A DNA stretch of 64,000 bases, taken from positions 42,667,001 through 42,731,000 of the forward strand of contig CP142451.1 of the NCBI GenBank assembly GCA_038049695.1, read 5' to 3'. The notes under the pieces were generated by a model. It saw only the letters and a list, made by a program, of their open reading frames with translations, was not told the DNA's origin and made no database searches. This DNA comes from Cinnamomum chago. Taxonomy: Eukaryota; Streptophyta; Magnoliopsida; Laurales; Lauraceae. Positions 34,016 to 45,340 of the stretch are shown here, piece after piece (position 1 is the stretch's first letter; each line of letters starts with the position of its first letter). Position numbers and translations under genes: made by a program.

Positions 34016-35704
34016 TGTTAGGGATTTTGTGTTATTGCAATTTGATGGATGCATTACCAGCATCATTGAATTTTCACACATGCTTTGATTTAGAAAAACT
34101 TTAAATATTGATTTATACATGCATTGTTTTTAAGACTTGTAAAAATGTTGATTTATGCGTGTTTTGATTTTAAACTTGGATGCAATTCATTTTGGAAAGA
34201 AATTTTATCAAATCAAGCTAGCCTTTGTTTTGTATATTTCAAATCTTTTTAGGCTTTTTATGTTTCATGTTTTTAAACCTCTTAGTTTGATTTAAAAACA
34301 TGATTCCAAGCTTGATTCAGTGGCCCAAAATTTCCCTCAAGAAATCTCTTTAAAAAACACTATTTTAGGGGAGCCCACTGCGGGTCTACCGGGAAAGAGC
34401 CGTTGGGGCTCTTGTCAAACGGTCAGTTTTATGACCGTTGTGTACCAGGTAGACCGGGTAAGGGTCCAGGTCGACCGGGGACTAGCCGTTGGGCACTTTT
34501 TGGGTATAAAATGAAGTTCATTCCTTTGCCAAAGTTAGAGATTTTTAAGCCTTCCTTGAGGTGTTTGGACACAAGACAAAGGGGATGAACTAAAAGAGAC
34601 CAAGGGGTCATTTGGAGAGCTAAAGCTTGGATTAATGAAGTTAAATCTCGAAGTAAGCTTTACCTTTCTTAATCATATTATATATGCTTTGTTTAAATTA
34701 TTGGTAAATGAATTTTAGCATTATAACTATGATGTGTTGAATCCATTCTTATTTTAATCTTTGATCTAAGTTGGATTGGATTCTTCACTTTAATTTCAAA
34801 CCAAGTTTTGTTTTAAAATCTTCATTAATCATGCTTAGCCTAAATCTTTGATTTCTTTTATAGCATGATTCATTTACTTGGTTGAAACATTATTTGTTGT
34901 TTTCATTCATTTAAACCTTAGTCAAATTTGTTTAGTTTTGAAAACAACATTGTATATGCATCACATGTTTTGAGTTAGTCATTTTCATACAACTTGTGAG
35001 TCTTTGACTTTTATATCATTAACAAGTTGATATTCATACATGTGATTTGCATTAAACTTCAATCAAATCTTTTATGTGCCTTAAACTTTGAAATGCTTTA
35101 AGCATATATTAATTGAGCTTTGTTTTTAACTTGATTGAAATTATCACACACACACATCATGAGCATACATCTTTGCATTCATTTAGTGTTTGTGTGAGTT
35201 AATTTTTCACTTTCATATCCGCCTATTTTAGAGGCAAATATATTGAGCTTAAATTGTATCTCTTTGAGTGTTTTTGTAGACACTTCTTTAAGAGAAATCT
35301 TTTTCTTGTAAAGGTTATTGCTTAGCCTAAGAAAAGCATTGTGTAAAGGTTATTACTTAGCCTAGAAAAGCATCTTGTAAAGGTTGTTATTTAGCCTAGA
35401 AAAACAACATTGTAAAGGTTATTGCTTAGCCTATTGAAAAGCATAGATAGTGGAAATCCCGTGGGGTGATTGGATCACAAGCCGGTAGTGGATGTAGGCA
35501 TTGAGGCCGATCCACTTTAAATCTTTGTGTAGTGGTGTATGCTTGTGGTGATTTCTTTTGTTAGCTTCCACATCTTGTTTGGTAAATCATTACTTGTGAC
35601 TTGTTTATTTTAAAGAAATTAAAATTTGTCTAAATTGGTCACATATTGTAGCACACCCTATTCACCCCCCCCCCCCCTTTAGGGTTAGGATCCCAGGACT
35701 TTCA
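34016..35704 (+). repeat. A 3' LTR (1689 bp)
   Basis: Starts TGTTAGGG after the polypurine tract and ends GGACTTTCA before the right TATCG. It pairs with the 5' LTR. TATA box at 34505, minisatellite units at about 35308-35447, and a long C-run near 35665. Confidence 0.92.
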
Positions 35705-36243
35705 TATCGCACACGAAAAACACAGAAATCACAAGTCAAAGTCTCATTTTGCATCATCATTTTGATTTGAAGAGTCAGCCTTTAAACCCTATTTTGCCGA
35801 GGGATTAGAAGGGGGTACCTGGGAACGGGGCCGATCCTCTTCTTAAATATTTGGCACCTCCCCCCTTTTGTTTTCTTTATTTTAATTATTTTATTATACT
35901 TGGATATACTATGATTTTGCTGTGTGAGGATTAATCTTATTTGGATTCTGACTCATAACCCTAAATTGACCCAATATTAAAGAGACCCAAATTAATGTGA
36001 CAGGAAAACCATCGTGTGTTGCCGGCAGCACATTAGACGAGAGAAGAACCCACCCATTTATTTTCTCCCTTTTTTCTTCGGCTTTTGTCGAAGAACGGTG
36101 TTACGGCCGTTACCGTAGCTGGCGATCGTGATCCGTCAATTTTGAGGGTAGTCGGAATCCTCATTTTCGATGTAAAGTTTAAATAGTACATATAGATGAA
36201 TGGCGAATTCCCTCCCCGGGGGGATCAAAATTCACATCCGACA
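35705..36243 (+). repeat. F 5' LTR end and untranslated start
   Basis: Continues F after the A insertion. TTAAATATTTGGCACCT at 35843 is the inverted partner of 17787. TGGCGATCGTGATCC at 36121 resembles the primer-like TGGCGATCGTGATGGG at 36247. The LTR is inferred to end at ATCCGACA (36243). Confidence 0.5.
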
Positions 36244-36246
36244 GCC

Positions 36247-36262
36247 TGGCGATCGTGATGGG
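36247..36262 (+). other. F possible primer-binding site
   Basis: TGGCGATCGTGATGGG resembles the TGGCGACT...GGGG-type primer sites of Tat-group elements, with mismatches. It sits four bases after the inferred LTR end. Confidence 0.4.
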
Positions 36263-36589
36263 ACCTCTTTTGTTTTCTTGTCACTTATTTGGGTCTTTCT
36301 GAAGTTTTATTCTAGGACACGAACATTCGGTCAATGATCAAATGTCCGTGTCCCAATCATTTTAGGGTTATTATGAGTGTAGTCCGAAAATTTAAACCTG
36401 AGGTCTGAATATACCACCTACTGAAGCCTTCCCTAATTATAACAAAATAAAAAAACTATCATTAAAACTTTCCCCATTCATCATTAAAAAAAAAAACCTC
36501 AAAAAGAAAAAAAAAACTTTCTCTCCTCTTCCCTCCCTTCTATTTTGAACCAAAAAAATTCTCTTGGTGTTACATGACATTGTTTGATA

Positions 36590-39500
36590 ATTTCTTTGGA
36601 AATCAAATATAAGATGGCCTATCAAAATCTACATCGAACAATTGCATCCCAAACATCATACATGCTCGACTCAAATTACCAATCTTACACGAACCACACG
36701 AGTCAAGATTTTGAGAACTTAAACAACTCATACACAAATATAAACCAACACTACCACAATGAAACACAAAATTATCGATACCTTTCCAACCAAACTATAA
36801 CAACTCAAACTTCTTTCCTTAGATCTACATGACACTTTTATGCAAACAAAGACTTAAACAATCACACTTCTTATGAGCACACGAGGCCAAACCATGGCCC
36901 GATCCATCAACCCCAACCATATCAAACCACTTCCCAACCAACTCGACAATATTACACTCAATCGAATCAAAACATTGATCATGACATAAATCAAAATTTA
37001 AACATTAATAATCAACGAATCTACATCCAAAATACACAGTATATAACGACGAACCAAATCCTAATCCATCCTGATCAAGACTACCAATCCTTTCAAACCA
37101 TCCCATCCAATCAAACTCCTTCGTCTAATCAAACCAACCAATCCATCCCAACCATCTCACCCAATCAAACTCACTCACCAATCCAAACCATCCGATCCAA
37201 TCAAACCTAGCAATCCATTCCAACCATCCCATCCAATCAAATCCCTTCACCAATCCAAACCATCAAACCTCATCAATTCAACCAACCTATCCAACCTTCC
37301 ATGACCATGCATCCTTATCCGACCTATCAACCATTCCAATCCACGCCATCCAATGAAAGCCATCATCCCATCCAACCCTCATCATTCAACCAAACAACAT
37401 CACCTACCATGATTGTTGACCCATTCCAGCCACACCCAACCATGCCATCCAACACAATCCATCCACCAACCCAATCTCCAACAATCATGTATCAACAATC
37501 CACTCACGCTCCGACCGACCAGCTTAGTCAAACATCTAGTCAAAACCAAGATAGAAACTCACCCACAAATGCTAAAACTCAAAATCCAATTTTACCACGT
37601 ACGCAAAACCAAAGTATCTCGAAAACATATCCAGGAAGAGTTTGCTAGGATGGTGGACATAAGTGAGCTAGAGTTACCCAACCTAGACTGGTTTAAGAGT
37701 ATCACTCCAAAGAATGATCCATATGCAAACACAGGGAAGCCCCTAGGAGAACAATTTATAGGTGGTGAATATCTAGAATGGGAACTTCGATTAATCTCAG
37801 AAACTCTAAGAAGACTTATGACTGAAGAGATCAAGATCCCAACATTATGGAAAGGCTCGAGGTAGAAGAGGGGATACGAATTCTTAGAACATATTTTGCT
37901 CCCTTCCATTAACTCGAAGACGAAGAAACCATAGACACGCCATATACCATGATTAATCCCCCAATAGATCATGTTCTCAAGAATTGGACCTATGATCCTC
38001 CATATTTGACAACTTTAGCCCCTAAAGTAACCTATGATCCACCAAATGAACAAACCTCTGAATCTTCCGATGAGATTTACGACCCCATCTTTAAAGACAT
38101 GCCTCTTGAGGACTTTTATGATATGCTTAATGAAGATTGCGAAACACATGAAACACCTTGGGGCGGTAAAACCCAGATCGTTACGCATCAAATGAACGAA
38201 CTAGATCAATCACAAACAATCATCCGATAAAAAAAACCAACATCGCAAATGCTACCCCAAACACGACCAAATGAAGATCATTCAACACAACAAATAAAAG
38301 ACATAACGATTCATTCGAAGACAGACGAGACAGTACAACCTAATGACCCACATGAAGAATCTGAATTCACGACGACGATGAAGATACTTGACCATCAAAT
38401 GGATCGAGTGGATGAATTAATTAAAGATTTTTATGTCATAAGATCTGAAACACACGAACCAATCAGGTTTGAATCAAATGACTTAAAATCAAGTGTGGAA
38501 ACTCATATACTGGTTAAACCATCTTCATTTGAAATAAAGCACCAAACACAAATGAACAAAATCATACAAGATCTAGAATCTCAATCTAAGACGAATACCA
38601 CTAAAAGACATAGACCGTGTTACAAACGAAAGAACTTGAATCCCAGACCATCATGCAAAACCCAAATCATGATCCAAAGACAAATAAACATGCAACCAAA
38701 TGATGAACAAGACATTCCTAAACCCAAACCAATGCATCTTGACCCCATTCCAACACCAGCTAAACCAAGAAAGGTTGACAAAGAGTCTGGATCTGAATTC
38801 CTAGATACGAACATGTTTAACGAATTACAAGAGGACATAGAGAAACTCAAATTCGAGGTTAGAAAGATGCCAATTACGTCAAGCATGCCATTAGAACGAA
38901 TAAAGCCATCCGAATCTATCATAGAAACCAAAGCACCACCTAAGAATCAACACCAAGAAACTATTAGGCCTACCATTGAAATCAAACGAGGAAGCTCTCA
39001 CATAGGTCCTACCATCTCATTAGAAAAGACCCTAGAGAAGGAACCACAATCAAATGATGTCTAGACTAGTGAGCCTCATAGGTCAAACCCTGTTAGAAGA
39101 TCAAAGGATAACGATATAATTAAATCAACCTTAGAGGGTAAACATGACTTCCATAATGAGATAGAGCCTAACTGTGTTCTAGCCCTGATTAAGGCCCATC
39201 TAAATGCGAGACTAAGACTTCAGAGTATTCTAAAAGGTTTACCATGCTCGCCCCTGACCAATCCAATAATCATGAGCCAAGATTACATAGAATATTTTGA
39301 GAAGAGACAACTACCAAGAGTTGATCCAACTCCGATCCTTCACCTAGAATGGTACCCTGCCCATAAAGAGCAAAATCTAAACACAACAACAGAGAGCGTT
39401 CCCAAATTAGAAAGCCAAAGAGAGTTTGGTCCAATTAGTTTCCACGAAAGAATTGAGACCACTCCCAGAGCACTAGGAAAGACTTTCGGAGATTTGACTG

Positions 39501-39810
39501 TAGAAGAACTTTCACATGTTAACCCAAACATGCCACCTAAGATTCCGATAGTCCCAAAGAACAATGTAAAAAGCCACACAACTGAAGAAATTCTTATCCC
39601 ACATGACCATCCAGTAGTGACACAACCAAAACTTCAAGATTACACCCTTGCTCAAAGACTTTCACGATGTAAGTCTGCTAGGTTACAAAGAAAATTTAGA
39701 GCACGCCTTCCAAAACATGGACGAACTACATTTAAGGAAGCTAGACGCACTACAACAAACCTAGAGCCCAAAGAAAAAGGAAAATCATACGGTTCACACA
39801 AAAGATGAGG
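36590..39810 (+). pseudogene. F repetitive open region, unrecognised proteins
   Basis: Several plus-strand frames fill this region but match no retroelement domain I know. The first part is rich in Asn, Gln, Thr, Ser, Tyr and Pro, with a degenerate repeat at 37080-37270 coding for SNQT/PNQT-like peptides. The later parts (about 37650-39810) are charged and Pro/Thr/Lys-rich, for example a segment with RVDPTPILHLEWYPAH. They may be the extra open frame that some Tat elements carry upstream of gag, or a fast-evolving gag. The region is broken, with several breaks. I do not assign a function. Confidence 0.45.
37080..37270 (+). repeat. Degenerate CCAATCAAAC repeat in F
   Basis: CCATCCCATCCAATCAAA-like units recur about every 50-60 bases (for example at 37104, 37150, 37190 and 37226). 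They encode Asn/Gln/Thr/Pro-rich peptide where the frame is open. Confidence 0.6.
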
Positions 39811-39904
39811 GTCAAACAATTAGGAAAACAAAAGACCAGAGATCATCAAGTCAAAATAGGGAATCATCATTCAAAGATCACAAATCTCCTAATTGTTCAA
39901 ACTC

Positions 39905-40320
39905 TTTAAGACCGAGGCCCAAATGGCGAAGGTCCAAAACATTTCAACGCTCTCATTTTCGGCGAGAGCAAACTAAAGGTCCCAAATATAAGAGCCTTAT
40001 CTTAATGCATCAACGAGCGAAGTCATATCCACGTTCTCAAAGAAATCAACATAATGAGACACATATGAAACTCTTTAATATGAGACCAAGGCCCAAATGG
40101 CGAAGGTCTGAAATATTTCAACGGTCTCATTTCCGGATGAACCAAAATAAAAACTTATGGACTAAATACATCATTTTAGGACCTAAACTACAAATAACAA
40201 ATCACAGGTTTCAAAGAAGACACCATAATAAAATACAAGTGAGATATGTTGTCATCAGACCAAAGCCCAAATGGCGGAGGTCCAAAACATTTCAACGCTC
40301 TCATTTCTGAAGAGAGCAAA
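39905..40320 (+). repeat. F tandem repeat of 174 bp coding RPRPKWRRSKTFQRSHF
   Basis: Three units start near 39909, 40083 and 40257, exactly 174 bases apart, which is 58 codons. Each begins with a strongly conserved core coding RPRPKWRRS(K/E)(T/I)FQRSHF, and the rest of each unit is more variable. The product would be very basic. Confidence 0.75.
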
Positions 40321-40870
40321 ATGATAAGACCCAGACCAGATATTCACTATTAAAGACACGTAGGTCAAGAGGTCTTAAATGCGCACATTTTCGAATAGTC
40401 AAAATATTCGAAATGCGCAACACATCACTAGCACACACAATGGAAAATAACAATCATGCTAGGCCAACCCTAGGCTTCATGCCAATGAAGGGCTGCAAAT
40501 TCAAGCAAGCTCGAATGAATTAGTTACTACGTAGGATTATGCAAAAAAAAAAAAAAAACCATAAAAAACCCTAAAAACCCAAAAAAATAAAAAATACAAA
40601 CAAAAAAAAGAAGAAAAGAAGTATAAACATTATAAAATCACAATTGTCTGATCATCATAAAGGCATAGGCGAGCCAAAGCGGTGGAAAATCCCTCTAGTA
40701 GAACAATTGTGAATAGAAAAGGTCACGAGTAGAATTAGTGAGATCGGTTGCAAATTTTACCTATTACTTCAAAACCGGGACTGCCCTACGAACCACAATT
40801 ATTAATGATGATTGGATGTTTCTAAATTAGTGGGTACTAAAGAAGGTAGCTTGGTTGACCGCATTAGGAG
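40321..40870 (+). other. F segment with no recognised content
   Basis: AT-rich sequence with a poly-A run near 40543 and CCCTAAAAACCC-like text near 40568. No gene, LTR end or repeat family is recognised. Confidence 0.4.
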
Positions 40871-41490
40871 ATTTAAGAACTGCCCGAGGCATTCATATCA
40901 ACAACAACAACTAAGTCATATGTCAATATTAAAGCTACCTCCGTAGTCAAATTCATTATAAAGAACATAATAGTTTGACTTGGCATCCCCAAGGTATTCA
41001 TAACAGACAATGGTCCATAATTCATATCCCGACAAATAAACGAGTTGTGCACAAAATATGACATAGATCTGCATCGTTCAACCCCATATTACCCCCAAAG
41101 ATAGTAACTGGCCAGACCATTTGGTCAAAGCATTGTGGGTGTACCAAACTTCTATAAAAACTCCTACGGGAGAAACCCCATGCTATTTGACCTACGGAAT
41201 GGAAGCAATCCTCCCCCTCGAAGTCTTTCATCCATCACTGCGCGTCCAGCTAAACGAAGATATGACAGAAGACCAGAGGAGAGAAGCATTTCTACTTCAG
41301 CTAAACCTACTTGACGAGAAAAGAATGAAAGCAGCAGAGCATGCAGAAGTATACCGGAAGCGAATAGATAGAGCCTTCAACAAACATGTCAAAGAAAGAA
41401 AGTTCAAAGTTGGTGATTTCGTGCTAAAGCGCATCACTCCATCCCAGCTTCCGTATCCCAAAGGTAAATTACGACTCAATTAGGAAGGCC
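40870..41490 (+). pseudogene. F integrase, C-terminal part, Tat-like, broken
   Basis: The first part translates to TSVVKFIIKNIIV and GIPKVFITDNGP-like integrase core wording. The part at 41121-41483 has YQTSIKTPTGETPCYLTYGM, the EAILPLEVFHPSLRV stretch, and then a basic tail with KERKFKVGDFVLK. This is the end of a Tat-group integrase, which joins element DNA to the chromosome. It is broken, with a few breaks. Confidence 0.75.
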
Positions 41491-43583
41491 CTTATGTAAT
41501 TAAAGAAGTATATTCTAGAAATGCATACAGACTAATAAATGTAGACGGGGAAGAGCTCCCTGATCCATGGAACACTATGTACCTGAAAAGGTACACAGTC
41601 TGACCCTTCCCAACTTCTTGCGGAGTATGACCCTCCTTGCTCCTTAGCGTAGTTGTAGAAATCCCGTAGGAGGACCGAAGAGATACACACTGATCAAACT
41701 AGGAACTCAAACACACACTAGCACCTAAAAACACACAAAATGGTGAGTCTACCCCACACAAATTTTGCACGGTTAAAGTCACCCAATGTAAAGGTTTGAA
41801 GGTGAGATCGCTCGTGTCATGAAAGCTTTTTGATTCCCCAAAAAAAAAAAAGAGAAAAAGAGTTTGTTTAGTTAGGAGTCCTTAAAAAAAATCGTGACTA
41901 GTTTGTGTTAGTAGCCTTTTTAACCCAAGCCAGTAAGCCCGTAGAGGTATTTTCATACCCATTGCCCTAAAGCCACCTGGTTTGGAAGTCATTGGTTGAA
42001 TGCTCGTTACATGGGTTAATTAGAAAGCTTAAGAGGCCTAGGCATTGCACAGTCACATGTTAAAAAAAATGTTTAGTTAGAAGTCTTGAAAAGAATAAAA
42101 TTTTTCTGACTAGTCTGGGTTCGTAGCCTTTTAACTCGAGCCAGTCAGCCCGTAGGGGTATTTACATGCCTAGTGCCCTAAAGCCACTTGGTTTGGGAGT
42201 CATTGGCCGAATGTTCGTTACATGGGTTGACTAGAAAGCTTAAGGGACCCAGGCATTGCACAGTCACGCGTAAAAAAAAATCTATTAGAATTAGGCTCGC
42301 TGGAGTGACATGGGCACTCGTCAGGCGAACTAAGCAGAAGGTGGTTGGAAACCATGACACTAAGGTAGCACGGTGACTCACCACCCCACATACGAACATT
42401 ACTCACAAATGAGCCCCAAAAGCAGTCAAGTACTCTCCAAAGTTCAGCCGAAAAGACTAAGCTGCTACAAAAGGGGGCTCGTGAGGGCTCGACCTCCAAA
42501 GGAAAGTTAGGGAGGATCACATTACCACCAGAGTGAAAATCATGGATCGAGAAACTAATATTTATCTTCACATTCTCGCACATGGCCAAAATGAACACTA
42601 GTCTTATGCTGGGGCATTTTATATATATATATATACATATACGCATACGAATATATTTTTATCTCACACGGCTTCCCAACCTGGGTCCTCATCGCATACA
42701 CAATTGCCACGAGCACTCACTAGCCCACACGCAAGCACCTCATGCATGATTTTACTACTAATCACTTTTGGTTGGATGCAGGGAAGACATATCCCCTAAG
42801 GTATGAATTCAATCTTGTTTTTCTCAAAGCTTGAGTGCCGAAATGGTCCCCTGACATTTTTACCAAGAAAAAAAATATCACCTTAGCCAAACTATGCAGG
42901 GGGCCTAAAATATTAAACTAACAAGTTTGTTTCGAGACCTTGCAAGGAACCCAGCCCCGATCACATCCAAAACATCCCATAAGCTGAGGCATTTTTTTAT
43001 TTTACATGCATAATTTTGCGCACAACTCCTCATGATTTGAAAAGAATACAATGGTGGTAATTAAATTTGAGATATATAAATTATGTCTGTTACGATACTT
43101 TATGATGAATTTAATTTTAAATGCCTATTGTTCACACCTTTCTATGATATCACATGTTGTGCTATTTAAAAAAATGCAGTTATCTTGAACCTATGTCTTT
43201 ACATTTGTAGCTAGCAATGTGAATGCCTTAAAACATAGAACTGCTTAGGCCACAAGCATCACACACCCAGGCACTCTCATTGTCTGAGAACCCTAAGTCT
43301 ATGTCACATCTCCGGTACGAAGTTGTAGTCATTTGATCTATTGTATAGGTTTCATTACTGGCTATCTTTGGTTACCAATGGCCTTCCATACGAGATCCAT
43401 GCTTAGAGCACGAATTTCGAGAAATTCTAGAAAAAATTCGGTAGCATCTCCCCTTGTTTTTTCGCCCCCGGAAAATTTTCGGATACATAAAACCTGCTAC
43501 CCGTGAAGAAAAACACTTCATATATTCCCCGACACCCCCACAAAAGCTCCTCATCAATCAACCACATCAACCATAGTACTTCT
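41491..43583 (+). other. F 3' untranslated region
   Basis: Noncoding. It contains a tandem pair at 41855-42280 and an (AT)n run near 42620. GGGGCATTTT-like motifs occur near 42610 and 42980. It ends with CTTCT (43579-43583), the left duplication of the B solo LTR. Long variable 3' regions with tandem repeats are known for Tat elements. Confidence 0.5.
41855..42280 (+). repeat. Tandem pair of about 207-bp units in F 3' region
   Basis: Two units each run from GTTTAGTTAG through CCCTAAAGCCAC, CGTTACATGGGTT and GAAAGCTTAAG to GGCATTGCACAGTCAC. They start near 41856 and 42070 and are about 80-85% alike by eye. Confidence 0.75.
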
Positions 43584-45340
43584 TGTAGGTTTTATGGTCT
43601 CAATACCAATGTATGATGAATAAATTGATTGATTTCTTTATTTATCAATATATATTATTGCTTTCCTTTCATGAGATGAATGGTGTTTTATTACTTGTTT
43701 GCACATAACTAATACGAATGACATAATGGTTCATGAGATGAACCGGAGTCCACAACTATACTAGATGTAATACATGTGTATGGATGAGATCCACATACAG
43801 GAGATATGTATTGCAAATCTTATACTTAAATATCTTCACAACCAGTGATGAGATTGGGCATCTCATCTGACAAGGTTGCAACACTTTGATCACTATGAGA
43901 TAGTGTGATTTTTCTCGATCATCGGAATGTAAGATTCTGGATCATGGTGCTGGTACATTGGATGTATTGAAGGACCATGAGAAGCACCTTATATACACTG
44001 TCTTTACTTTAAGGTTTGCTCTCATAATTCCCTAGCAATAGGCTCATAATCTTGAGACATTAATGAACTCAAGTTTCAACTATTCATTTGCTTTGAGTCA
44101 CCAATGAGTGAGGCCAATTGTAGGTCAACACCTCGGTGATTTGGGTACGTGGTAGTAGAGCTGTGGGAACATTCAATGGTCAAGATGGAATCTATCTTTA
44201 ATATCCCCTTGTGCCAATTAATGGATTTATCATTGGTAAGTGCGCACCCATTCCAATTAAGAGTTAATTGGATCGGTACCAAATGATCATTATAATTAAT
44301 TGGGGCTCAAGGATAATAAGATATGGATCTAGTTTTGTGGACGGGTCCAATTGATCCATGGATATAGATGGAGGGGCCTACTTGTGGTAATGTGGAAGTT
44401 TAGGGTCTTCATTGTAATTTATTCCTAAGACTGGAGTGCAATTGCATTTATATAGTGGAGTTATTTACAATTAACTGTGGGCCCTGATTGCACATGAGAT
44501 GTGGGGTCGCGTGTCCCAGTTGGAGCCAGATTTCTAAGGAATCCCTAGTAGTCCCCACGCTAGCCCAAGATATTAGAAAGATGCTAATTATAGTAGAACT
44601 TTAAAAGGAAATAGAAAGTTACTATTTCTATTTGAAGTAAGACTTTTAATAGTGGTAATAGTAAGTTACTAATTATTAATGGAAGTGAGACTTCTATTTT
44701 AATTAGAAAATAGGAAGTTCTAATCATATTTGAAGTAAGACTTCTAATTGTGATTTGGTAAGCAACTAATTGTTATGGAAGTAAGACTTCTATTTCAATT
44801 AGTAAGAGGAGGTTGCTTAAGTGTTATAAAAGGAGAAAGAGGAGGCTTGGACGTCCCTAATGCTAGTCCATCTAGGGATTCACGCCCAGCCCATTCAATT
44901 GTTCAAGAGTTGCACTCCTCTCTTCCTTTCCCTCTTCTAGTTCTCTTCTAGTTTCCTTTAGGATTTTCTCTTGGAGATTCCACCATCTTCTCAAGAAAAG
45001 AGAATCTGATACGGGTCATAGCGTGGAAGATCAAAGGGTATTAGAGATTCTGATTTGATTAGTGAATGTGTTCATCATCAAAGAAAGAACTCAAAGCCTC
45101 CATTAGAGCACTACCAAGCTCCAAAGGTATAATCTACATCCTTGTATGTTGTGGATTTCGTGGTTGCATGTTTAGGTGCTGTTTTCTATCTTCTAGATTG
45201 GATATATTGTTGTACATGGTTTATGAGTTTGAGGGATTACATTCTGGATTGAGTTTGTTGCCTTCTAGATAGTTGATCCCTGCATCAAGTGGGTCAAAAG
45301 TTTTTGAAACCTATCTGAATGGCCCACCTATTTTCCAACA
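43584..45340 (+). repeat. B-family solo LTR (1757 bp) with CTTCT duplication
   Basis: Runs from TGTAGGTTTTATGG to TTTCCAACA and is flanked by CTTCT at 43579-43583 and 45341-45345. TATAAAAGG is at 44825, with the ACTTCTA-type repeats upstream. It is more diverged from B1 than the B1 LTRs are from each other. The frame at 44076-44282 is a shadow also present in B2. Confidence 0.93.

Larger units (their letters stand above)
21308..35704 (+). mobile_element. A: full-length non-autonomous Sirevirus-like element (gag-tail only)
   Basis: Both LTRs, the primer site, one open frame and the polypurine tracts are present, and the whole is flanked by TATCG (21303-21307 and 35705-35709). After removing three nested solo LTRs the net length is about 7.0 kb: two LTRs of about 1.7 kb and an internal region of about 3.6 kb. 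The internal region has one open frame (25375-26826) and then about 1.9 kb of AT-rich noncoding sequence. No protease, integrase, reverse transcriptase or RNase H is detectable. A second copy at 59193-64000 has the same layout, so this is a family design rather than one decayed copy. It resembles TR-GAG-type non-autonomous elements known in plants. The LTRs differ by about 3% over the first 270 bases. Confidence 0.85.

Noticed and set aside
40560-40600. CCCTAAA-like text resembling telomere repeats
   Set aside because: Only one or two degenerate units in an A-rich stretch, so no array.
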